Below are positions 56,653 to 64,000 of a stretch of 64,000 bases of DNA, in pieces. Under the pieces are notes generated by a model, which worked only from the letters and a program-made list of their open reading frames with translations, did no database searches and was not told where the DNA came from. The translations under genes and the position numbers were made by a program. The DNA comes from CAJQQK01 sp963696075 (GTDB lineage Bacteria > Pseudomonadota > Alphaproteobacteria > Rhizobiales > Hyphomicrobiaceae): contig CAVOJD010000006.1 of NCBI GenBank assembly GCA_963696075.1, positions 936,611 to 1,000,610 of the forward strand, written 5' to 3'. Every line of letters begins with the position of its first letter. Within the stretch, counting starts at the first letter, position 1.

Positions 56653-57068
56653 TCCTGAACCGCTCTGGCAGCCGGCGCGCTGCGCGAAGCCCGTGCGGGC
56701 CGCGCGTCATTGCCGTCGCCCCCCCCTCCTCCCTTGCCGTTTTGGTGTGTGTGGTATTGAAGCGATTAAAAAGATTAATTTAATTGAATAAAGTCCAAAA
56801 CGGATAAAATTGTATTCAATTGCAGAAAATAAATGCTACAACCTGTAATGGAATTTAGAAGTATTTTGAATGAAGAATAGAACTTAATATGAGTTTTTTT
56901 TATTTAGTTAACCAACCTCATTATACCTCTGGACCAAACGTTTCTCGAGCGTCTCATTTTGCGACGGCGAGGTTCCAGAGAGGACTGAAATGCTTTTCGA
57001 TCCAATCCGCTTCGACAATAACCTGAAAATGCGCACACCTGTACCGTGGCCTGAAGGCCCGTGTTTCA
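56653..57068. other. Intergenic region with AT-rich island upstream of the giant protein gene
   Basis: 416 bp without a supported gene. From 56761 to 56940 I count 48 G+C of 180 bases (27%), against clearly GC-rich surroundings. It includes an 8-T run (56894-56901) and ends in AAACGTTTCT (56936-56945), similar to the 12-mer palindromes at 11867 and 12804. It is the probable promoter and silencer-binding region (MucR/H-NS-like) for the giant gene. An ATG at 56990 with GAGAGGA upstream opens another frame (to 57277) without known homology and is not called. Confidence 0.7.
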
Positions 57069-60000
57069 GTGCTGGCGATGAGCGTTCTTGCGGGCTTGCG
57101 GGGATTGCGCGTCAACCGGCGCGTCTGGAACTTTCTGAGTGCAGCGCGTCGGGCCAGTGCCAATGCCACCCCGCAAGGCCATCGCGGCCTGCGCTGGAAA
57201 TCGCGCCGCCGTCTGCGTCGCGCGCGCCTCGCGATGGCGCGCTGGATGGCACGGCGCCAGAAGGCTCCGGCCAATGATCCAAAGCCGTTGTTCCCGGAAA
57301 AGCGCTCGGCCCGGCTGCTCGCCCTTGAGCCGCGCATCGTGTTCGACGCTGCCGCGGTCGCAACCGCAGCCGATGTTGCCGACCAGACCGCGGAGCATGT
57401 CGCAGCCGAACAGGCGGATGCGACCGGAAATGCTGGCATTCCGGATCTGCCGCAGTTCGAAATCTGCGCCATCGGCATGGGGGACGGGGATCGCCAGGAA
57501 ATCGCCTTCATCGATTCCGGCGTCGCCAATGTCGACCAGTTGATCGCCGGCATCGATCCAGCCGTCGAAATCGTCATGATTGACAGCGCCGGCGACGGCG
57601 TCGAGCAGATCGCAGCCGCCCTCAAGGGGCGCAGCGGCATCGATGCGATCCATATTCTTTCCCACGGTGAGCAAGGCCAGCTCAATCTCGGCAACGACGT
57701 TCTCGATGCAGCCTCGATGCAGGGCGAGCATCTCGACGAACTGACGGCCATCGGCGAAGCGCTGGCGGAAGATGGCGACATCCTGATCTACGGCTGCGAC
57801 TTCACAGGCGGCGAAGCCGGCCTTGAGGCAGCCATTCTGCTCGGCTCGATCACTGGCGCTGATATCGCAGCCTCCGACGACGCGACGGGTCACGAAACGC
57901 TGGGCGGCGACTGGGATCTTGAAACCGAGTTGGGTGCGGTCGAAGCAGAGGCTGTTCAGGCGACCCAATGGTCCGGTCTGTTGGCTCCGCTCGCTATTGA
58001 CGACATGACGACGGGGGTCACCGCGGTCGACCTGGCCAATGAAGTCATTGGCGATGGCGTGCAGCTCGTCAGCGCGTCGTTCTCCGGCGTGCAGGAACAG
58101 GCGGCGATATTCTCGGGCGCCCTCGATCCCGTAACCGGAATGCCCGGCGTCGTCGATTTCGACAGCGGCATCATTCTCTCGTCCGGCTGGGCAAACGATA
58201 TCGATGGCGCGAACACGGCTGGCGACACCAGCCGCGACCTGACAAGCGGCGGCGCACCCGAACTCGATGCCCTGAACGCCGGCGGCCAGCTCACCCAGGA
58301 TGCCGCGATCCTGGAGATCGACTTCATTCCGAGCCAGTCGGAAATCACCATGCAGTACGTATTCGGCTCGGACGAGTTCCCCGAGTACGTCTACAGCAAC
58401 TTCAACGACACCTGGGCGATCTTCGTCAACGGCGTGAACATCGCCTTGGCGCCGAACAACCTTCCTCTGGGCATCGACACCGTCAACGATGCCGCCCAGT
58501 TCCCGCCCGCCTCCGGCGCCGACGCCAACGACCCCAACCCCGGTCACGACCCCAATGACGGCATCTTCGAATCCGCCCACGAGTCGCTCTACATCAACAA
58601 TCCTGTCGGCACCGGCACGTACAATACCCAGATGGACGGCTTCACGGTCACGATGTCGGTTATCGCCAACGTGAACCCTGGCGTCGTCAATACAATCCGC
58701 ATTGCACTCGCCGACACCGGCGACGGGCTTTGGGATTCCTGGTTGATGCTGCGCGGTGACAGCCTCCAGACGAGCCCGATCGCGCGCCCCGACGTGGTCG
58801 CGCCCGACCCGGTCACCGGCACCGACATCGATGTCCTCGCCAACGACGAAGATCCCGTGCTCATTGCCCCTGGCGATCAGCCGCTTTCGATTACGCAAAT
58901 CAATGGCCAGCCCGCGACTGTCGGGGTGCCGGTAGTCCTCGACAGCGGCGCCACCGTGACGCTGAACGCCGACGACACGCTGCACGTCACCGCCCCCACC
59001 AACGGCGCCTCGGGCGACGCCTTCACCTATACGATCTTCGATGGTGAGAACACGTCGAAAGGCGTGGTCACCATCGCCAATACCATCAACGACGCGCCCG
59101 TCATTACGCCGCCGGGCGCACAGACCGTCGACGAGAACGACTCGACCTCGATCAATGGTTTCGATCTCTACGACATCGATGCCGGCTACACCGATGTCAC
59201 CGCCACCGTCTCGGTGTCGAACGGCACGTTGTCGATGTCCGGCTTTGCCGGCCTGACCATCACCGATAATGGGACCGGCACCGTCACGCTCCTGGGCCCC
59301 ATCGTCCAGATCGAGAACGCGCTGAACTCGATCGTCTACACGCCGAACCCCGGCTACAACGGCTCCGATACCCTGAGCGTCACGGTCAACGACCTTGGCA
59401 ACACGGGCTCCGGCGGCGCTCTCACCGACACGGCCACAGTCGCAATTACTGTAACTGATCTCTCCTTCATCCCCGAGATCAATCTCGACCCACCAAACAA
59501 CTCCGGCGGCGCCGATGACCGCGGCTTCGAGACCACGTTCTCCACCGCCGTCGGCACGCCTGTCAGCCTGACTGATCCCGCCCTCACAATCGACGACAGC
59601 GACGACATCGCGATGACGACGGCAACGATCTCGATCCTCGCTGTGCCCGATGGCAATGCCGAGCGCGTCACGATCGGGGGCCAGACATTCCAACTCGCAA
59701 CGACGGCGACGCAGACCGCGACCGTCGGCACAACGACGTTCCAGATCGACTACGTCGCTGGCACACGCACGTTCACGATCACGCTCTCCGGTGGCGGCAC
59801 CATGCCGAACGGTGATCTGGAGGCGTTGCTGACCTCCGCGACATATGACAATACGGCTGCGACACCAGCCACCAGCGACCGCTTCTTCTCGTTCTCCGTC
59901 AGCGATGGCACCAACACCTCGAATATCGCGCAGTCGATCGTCAACGTGCGCACGGATGCCCCGCCGGTGCTCGATCTCGACACCGCGGACAATCCCGTAG

Positions 60001-60167
60001 CCGGCAACTGTGGCCGCGGACGACTTCTCCAGTGGCACCGCATCTGGCGGAACCGGCTGGTCTGGCAATTGGACGGTCCAGAACGCCGCGACGGACGTCG
60101 TCTTCAACGGCGCCCAGCTCCGCCTTCAGGACCCCGATCAACTCCCGAGCGTCACCCGGTCGGTTGA
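57069..60167 (+). CDS. Giant DUF4347 / choice-of-anchor-L / cadherin-like surface protein, first intact segment
   Basis: 1032 codons from GTG 57069 (ATG 57078 also possible). An Arg-rich N-terminus (LRGLRVNRRVWNFLS, RRRLRRARLAMARWMARRQK) is followed by LEPRIVFD at residues 86-93, the conserved leader motif of such proteins. A DUF4347 domain covers about residues 140-290 (IDAIHILSHGEQG, ILIYGCDFTGG). A choice-of-anchor L domain covers about 315-570 (QYVFGSDEFPEYV). Cadherin/Ig-like repeats (NDAPVITPPGAQTVDENDS) follow. The protein should be exported and repetitive, an adhesin or biofilm protein. Genuine reading leaves this frame near 60005; the rest to 60167 is out of frame. It lies after the TolC/HlyD/M50 genes. 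Confidence 0.85.
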   Translation: MLAMSVLAGLRGLRVNRRVWNFLSAARRASANATPQGHRGLRWKSRRRLRRARLAMARWMARRQKAPANDPKPLFPEKRSARLLALEPRIVFDAAAVATAADVADQTAEHVAAEQADATGNAGIPDLPQFEICAIGMGDGDRQEIAFIDSGVANVDQLIAGIDPAVEIVMIDSAGDGVEQIAAALKGRSGIDAIHILSHGEQGQLNLGNDVLDAASMQGEHLDELTAIGEALAEDGDILIYGCDFTGGEAGLEAAILLGSITGADIAASDDATGHETLGGDWDLETELGAVEAEAVQATQWSGLLAPLAIDDMTTGVTAVDLANEVIGDGVQLVSASFSGVQEQAAIFSGALDPVTGMPGVVDFDSGIILSSGWANDIDGANTAGDTSRDLTSGGAPELDALNAGGQLTQDAAILEIDFIPSQSEITMQYVFGSDEFPEYVYSNFNDTWAIFVNGVNIALAPNNLPLGIDTVNDAAQFPPASGADANDPNPGHDPNDGIFESAHESLYINNPVGTGTYNTQMDGFTVTMSVIANVNPGVVNTIRIALADTGDGLWDSWLMLRGDSLQTSPIARPDVVAPDPVTGTDIDVLANDEDPVLIAPGDQPLSITQINGQPATVGVPVVLDSGATVTLNADDTLHVTAPTNGASGDAFTYTIFDGENTSKGVVTIANTINDAPVITPPGAQTVDENDSTSINGFDLYDIDAGYTDVTATVSVSNGTLSMSGFAGLTITDNGTGTVTLLGPIVQIENALNSIVYTPNPGYNGSDTLSVTVNDLGNTGSGGALTDTATVAITVTDLSFIPEINLDPPNNSGGADDRGFETTFSTAVGTPVSLTDPALTIDDSDDIAMTTATISILAVPDGNAERVTIGGQTFQLATTATQTATVGTTTFQIDYVAGTRTFTITLSGGGTMPNGDLEALLTSATYDNTAATPATSDRFFSFSVSDGTNTSNIAQSIVNVRTDAPPVLDLDTADNPVAGNCGRGRLLQWHRIWRNRLVWQLDGPERRDGRRLQRRPAPPSGPRSTPERHPVG

Positions 60168-60651
60168 CCTCTCCGGCTACATCGATCCAACGGTCTCGTT
60201 CACGTATTCCACCAGCGGCCTCGATTTCGGCGACAACTTCGTCATCGAGTATTCGACTGATGGCGGCGCCAACTGGAACGTCATCGTCGATTCCGATTCC
60301 GACGGCAACACGAACAACGGCGGCACCGTCACTGATTTCAGCCTCGGCAACACAGGATCGGCCGATACCGTCTTCCGCGCCCGCTTCGATGGCGGCACCG
60401 GCAACAACAACGAATTCTTCCTGATCGACAATCTCGTCGTTTCAGCAACTGTGCCGCCGTCCCGGGACTTTGCAACGAGCACCCTTGAGGGACGCCGCGC
60501 CGGTTGCGATCGCGAGCATCGACGTTGGCATCACGGATGCCGACAGCACAAACATGCTCTCGGCAACCATCACGCTGACCAACGCCCAGCCGGGCGATAC
60601 GCTCTCGGTCATCGCCACCTTGCCAGCCGGCATCACGGCATCCAGCTATGA
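60010..60651 (+). pseudogene. Giant protein, fragment 2 (+1 frame)
   Basis: Continues the same protein in the next frame: VAADDFSSGTASGGTGW, VDLSGYIDPTVSFTYSTSGLDFGDNF and FFLIDNLVVSATVP form a jelly-roll type repeat. Coding sense stops near 60490, where an extra G in GAGGGAC moves the frame again. Not a separate gene. Confidence 0.6.
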
Positions 60652-61132
60652 CACCGGCACCGGCACGATCACCCTCACTGGATCGGCAACGCTTGCCGAC
60701 TATCAGGCAGCGATCGAAGCTATCGGCTTCTCCGCCACGGACGGCGTTGGCATCGACCGCTCCATCAACGTGACCGTTAACGACGGAACGAACACGTCCA
60801 ACACGGTCGTCTCGACCATCACGGTCTGGCCCGACACGGATGCCGACGGGGTCACTGATTTCGTCGACATCGACGACGACAATGATGGGCTTCTGGACCG
60901 AACCGAAGGTTACGCGCCGATCGATTTCAGCGGCGGTTTCAACTTCACCGATCAGACCATTCAGGTCGCTGATCAGACGGTCCTTGTCAGTTCCACGCTC
61001 ACCGCGAACGGCGCGACGGGTACCACCGGCAATGCGCAGGGCGACATTTTGCTCGCGACGCCGACCAATACCAGTCCGCCGGACCCGACAGATGACGCCA
61101 GTGTTGCATTGTCGCTTCAGCCAGGCTGTTGA
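60470..61132 (+). pseudogene. Giant protein, fragment 3 (another frame)
   Basis: From about 60491 the frame reads DAAPVAIASIDVGITDADS, a cadherin-like repeat (GVGIDRSINVTVNDGTN), then a thrombospondin-type-3-like calcium segment (DTDADGVTDFVDIDDDNDGLLD) and a beta domain. Sense is lost near 61110 (an extra base in TTGTCGC). Confidence 0.6.
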
Positions 61133-61221
61133 AGTGACCATGTCACACGAGATTTCAATCATCGGTGACTTCAATGGCGTCAACGGCGGCCTTTCGTCGG
61201 GCGATGCATGGTTGTATGACG
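61113..61221 (+). pseudogene. Giant protein, fragment 4
   Basis: About 36 sensible codons only: FSQAVEVTMSHEISIIGDFN and GDAWLYD. Bounded by frame changes at about 61111 and 61220 (an extra G in GACGGCT). Confidence 0.5.
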
Positions 61222-61518
61222 GCTTCAGGCGGCTTCACGGTTTACGACCCGGACAATCAGCTCCTCATCGAAAACGTCACAGCCAACACCATCGAGTTCC
61301 GCGTCAACCCGAGCCTGGGCATCATTCCCGATGGCGCGGGCACGTGGCAGATCGTGACGAACCAGGCCGTAACCTCGGTGACGTTGCAGGGCGGCGGCGA
61401 CTTGCGCTCGCCGATCAACGTGGCGATCTCCGGGATCGATAGTGACGGTGACGGCCTCTACAACCGTGTCGACATCGACAGCGACAACGACGGCATCACC
61501 GACAACGTCGAAGCGCAA
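61222..61518 (+). pseudogene. Giant protein, fragment 5
   Basis: Reads SGGFTVYDPDNQLLIENV, RVNPSLGIIPDGAGTW and then calcium-type repeats DSDGDGLYNRVDIDSDNDGI. The surrounding open frame is 61165-61596, but only this part has sense. Ends near 61518 (extra base before TCGACGGCC). Confidence 0.5.
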
Positions 61519-61519
61519 G

Positions 61520-61873
61520 TCGACGGCCGGCTATATCGCGCCCTCGGGCACCGGCGCGGGCATCACGGATGCGGACAGCGACGGGCTCGACGATAACTAC
61601 GATGCCACAATCGCCGCCCTCGATGGCTCGTCGGGCGCCTTCGCCACAGACACCAGCGCCGGCCTGACGCCCGTCAACACCGATGGCTTGGACAATCCCG
61701 ACGTCCTCGACACCGACAGCGACAACGACGGCACTGCCGACATCGCCGAGCGCGGCGACGGCCAGCCCACGTCGCTGACGTCGACCACCGACACGGATGG
61801 CGACGGCCTCGTCGACATCTTCGAGGGCGCGAACGTCTCCGACGGCTTCGACGTCAACGACGAGAACATCTGA
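61520..61873 (+). pseudogene. Giant protein, fragment 6 (ends in premature TGA)
   Basis: Reads STAGYIAPSGTGAGITDADSDG, then DTDSDNDGTADIAERGDG and DTDGDGLVDIFEGANV, thrombospondin-3-like Asp-rich repeats, and terminates at TGA 61871-61873. The protein evidently continues one frame away as LTGTDFNLAG. Confidence 0.55.
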
Positions 61874-64000
61874 CCGGCACGGATTTCAATCTGGCCGGTG
61901 CCGGCGACACCGTGCTGGCTGACGGCTCTGATGCTGTCGCTGGTGTCCAGGATCTCCTTTTCCGCGCCGAACACACGCCCATCATCGACCTCAACTCCAA
62001 CGCGACGCCTGGCGACACGAACCGCGGTTGGACGGCCACCTTCACCGAGGACGGCGCTGCGGTGAATGTCACCGATACCGATGCCGATCTCCGCGACTGG
62101 AGCGAGGACGACCTGACGAGCCTCTCCATTCTGCTGTCCGGGACCAGTCAGGACGGCGCGTCAGAGGTCATCACGTTCGGTGGCGTCAGCCTGCCCTACG
62201 GCACGGTGGCTTCCGGTACGGTGACGATCGGCGCCACCACCTTTGCCTACGACTACGACGGCGACCAGGCGCTCGACTTCACCAACAATGCCGGCGCTGG
62301 CGTAGTGATCGATGAGGCCGACCTGGAGGCGCTGATCCGCGCCATCACGTATGCCAATACATCCCAGAACCCGACGGCGGGCGCGCGCACGCTGGCGTTC
62401 ACCGTGACGGACGCCAATGGCAACGCGTCCAACACCGCGACGTCGACGATCACGGTTGTTGCCGTCAACGACGCGCCGACACTCGACTTCGATGCGGATA
62501 ACTCGAGCGCTGCCGGCGCCAACTCACAGGCCACCTTCACCGAAGGCGCTGCCCCTGTTGCCGTGATCGACGAGATCGCCATCGCCGACGTCGACAGCAC
62601 CACGCTGATTTCATCCGGCATGATCGGTTCGTTCAACGGCATCCAGGATGGTGCGAACGAGATCTGGACCATCGGCGGTGCGTCGTTCCCGATGGACGGC
62701 GCGGCCAAGATCGAGACCGTGACCGTCGGCGGCACGACCTTCGATATCGAGACCGACGGCAGCGATTGGTCGATCCAGGTGGCCAGCGGCACCGGCGCCA
62801 TCGCCGACTTCGAGGCGCTGTTCGCCTCGATAACGTACGAGAACACGAGCCAGAACCCGACCGCCGGCGACCGCTCCTTCACCATGATCGTACAGGACGA
62901 TCTCTCCGCCGCCTCAAACCAGGCGACGGCCACCGTCACCGTCGTCCCGGTCAACGACCCGCCGGTCGCCATCGATGATGCCTATAGCGTCAATGAAGAC
63001 ACCATCGTTTCGGGCAACGTCATCACCGGCACAACCGGCGGCAGCGCCGACAGCGATGTCGATGGCGGCCCCTTGACCGTCACCCAGGTTGAGGGAGCGA
63101 CCTACACGGCCGGCACACCGGTCTCACTCGCCTCCGGCGCCGAAGTCACAATGCAGACGGGCGGCATCTTCACCTACAACACCAACGGCGCGTTCAACGG
63201 CCTCGCCGCGGGGGCGACGGCAACCGACACGTTCACCTATCAGATCTCGGACGGGAATGGCGGTTTCGACACCGCAACGGTCACGATCACGATTATCGGG
63301 CAGAACGATGCGCCGACCGCCACCAACAACACGCTGACCGTCAGCGAAGATGGCGGCCTTCCCGGCGTCTTCAACGTGTTGACGGACGGCGTTCCGGACA
63401 GCGATCCTGACGGTGACACCCTCACCGTCATCGAGGTCAACGGCAGTGCCGGCGATATTGGAAATTCCATTCTTCTGCCGTCTGGCGCCAGCCTGACTGT
63501 CTCTTCGGACGGCAGCTACAGCTACCATCCCAATGGCGCCTTCGAGAGCCTGGGTGCGGGCGATACGGGCACCGACAGCTTCACCTACACCATAAGCGAC
63601 GGCAACGGCGGCACCGATACGGCGACGGTGACGATTACGATCAATGGCGCCAACGACGGGCCCATCGCGAACCCCGACACCGCCACCACCAGCGAGGACG
63701 TGGCCGTCAGCGGCAACGTGCTGACCAATGACACCGATGCCGATGGCGACAGCCTGGCTCTGCAGTCGGCAACGGTCGACGTGAACGGCGATGGCACGCA
63801 GGATGCGCTCTTTTTCGGTGTTCCGACGTCCCTGACAGCGCTCGGCGGCGCACCGATCGGCACTCTCACCTTGAATACGAATGGCAGCTACACATTCACG
63901 CCTGCGGCCAACTACAACGGCCCTGTCCCGGTCGTGAACTACACGGCCTACGACAGCAATGGCGGGTCCGCATCGAGCACGTTGTCGATCACGGTCACGC
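61870..64000 (+). CDS. Giant protein, C-ward segment with cadherin-like/VCBS repeats, open at window end
   Basis: An uninterrupted 710-codon frame from 61870 to the last base. About six extracellular repeats are visible: NDAPTLDFDADNSSAAGANS-type, NDPPVAIDDAYSVNEDTIVSGNVI, NDAPTATNNTLTVSEDGG and NDGPIANPDTATTSEDVAVSGNVL each open a beta-sandwich unit of about 95-115 residues, ending in TATVTITI-like strands. These tandem-95/VCBS-type repeats are usual in giant secreted adhesins of type I secretion. The C-terminal signal and any RTX repeats are beyond the window. Confidence 0.75.
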   Translation, partial: MTGTDFNLAGAGDTVLADGSDAVAGVQDLLFRAEHTPIIDLNSNATPGDTNRGWTATFTEDGAAVNVTDTDADLRDWSEDDLTSLSILLSGTSQDGASEVITFGGVSLPYGTVASGTVTIGATTFAYDYDGDQALDFTNNAGAGVVIDEADLEALIRAITYANTSQNPTAGARTLAFTVTDANGNASNTATSTITVVAVNDAPTLDFDADNSSAAGANSQATFTEGAAPVAVIDEIAIADVDSTTLISSGMIGSFNGIQDGANEIWTIGGASFPMDGAAKIETVTVGGTTFDIETDGSDWSIQVASGTGAIADFEALFASITYENTSQNPTAGDRSFTMIVQDDLSAASNQATATVTVVPVNDPPVAIDDAYSVNEDTIVSGNVITGTTGGSADSDVDGGPLTVTQVEGATYTAGTPVSLASGAEVTMQTGGIFTYNTNGAFNGLAAGATATDTFTYQISDGNGGFDTATVTITIIGQNDAPTATNNTLTVSEDGGLPGVFNVLTDGVPDSDPDGDTLTVIEVNGSAGDIGNSILLPSGASLTVSSDGSYSYHPNGAFESLGAGDTGTDSFTYTISDGNGGTDTATVTITINGANDGPIANPDTATTSEDVAVSGNVLTNDTDADGDSLALQSATVDVNGDGTQDALFFGVPTSLTALGGAPIGTLTLNTNGSYTFTPAANYNGPVPVVNYTAYDSNGGSASSTLSITVT

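Larger units (their letters stand above)
60000..61873 (+). other. Frame-change zone of the giant gene
   Basis: Six reading-frame changes within 1.9 kb: near 60005, 60490, 61111, 61220, 61518 and 61870. The first five each fit one extra base; the last fits one missing base or two extra. About 2.9 kb before and 2.1 kb after it are free of interruptions. Either a stretch of poor base accuracy or localised gene decay. Confidence 0.8.

Noticed and set aside
56990..57277. 95-codon frame behind GAGAGGA, just before the giant gene
   Set aside because: Its start looks good, but the translated sequence has no recognisable similarity and mostly overlaps the giant gene in another frame.
57066..60107. 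1013-codon open frame on the minus strand inside the giant gene
   Set aside because: Mirror of the coding strand caused by GC-rich codon use; the plus frame has clear DUF4347 and repeat domains, while the minus frame has none and no ribosome site.

Overview
The window is GC-rich, densely packed DNA with bacterial gene grammar: short gaps, 4-base ATGA overlaps and ATG/GTG/TTG starts behind purine-rich ribosome sites. Gene content (TAXI-type TRAP transporters, a tripartite tricarboxylate transporter, an intracellular PHB depolymerase, a CueR copper operon, a DUF4347 giant protein) points to an alphaproteobacterium, probably a Hyphomicrobiales/Rhodospirillales-type heterotroph. That placement is inference. 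No tRNA, rRNA, CRISPR array, insertion sequence or phage gene was recognised. CueR is the only recognisable DNA-binding regulator.

1-29 kb is a scavenging and catabolic region. It starts with a dihydropyrimidinase/hydantoinase and two hydantoinase/oxoprolinase pairs in mirror order (hyuB-hyuA-hyuA-hyuB). Then come a SAM O-methyltransferase, a metal-dependent cyclase/formamidase-like hydrolase, a DUF3775 protein and an arginase-fold ureohydrolase with an altered metal motif. Import and oxidation follow: a TAXI binding protein, a fused TRAP permease and a D-amino-acid dehydrogenase; a TctCBA system on the minus strand; an IlvD/Edd-type dehydratase; a second TAXI/TRAP pair; a luciferase-like oxidoreductase; and a cytoplasmic gamma-glutamyltransferase-like enzyme. 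Together they look fit to take up and open cyclic ureides, 5-oxoproline-like lactams and other amino-acid derivatives, giving amino or keto acids.

29-35.8 kb holds a CBS-CBS-BON protein, the PHB depolymerase PhaZ, alanine dehydrogenase, a copper operon (copA-cueR) with a textbook MerR-family promoter, and a small cytochrome c. 36-41 kb holds a flippase, a sulfotransferase, a TfdA-like dioxygenase and a sulfatase, a sulfur-flavoured group. 41.4-50.4 kb holds an RND efflux pump and its adaptor, a DUF6152 protein, an aldo/keto reductase, a SUMF1-fold protein without the FGE cysteines, a DUF1194 protein and a MetE-C-like enzyme.

50.6-64 kb is the most unusual part. A TolC-type lipoprotein, a short HlyD adaptor, a GAF-like/HlyD fusion and a PqqD-like/M50 protease/HlyD fusion are co-oriented and partly overlapping. 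After an AT-rich 180-bp island comes a giant DUF4347 / choice-of-anchor-L / cadherin-like repeat protein that runs off the window. No ABC ATPase is visible. The layout suggests an ATPase-less or protease-linked export system for a giant surface protein. The giant gene is broken by six apparent frame changes confined to 60.0-61.9 kb; these are either base-call errors or real decay.
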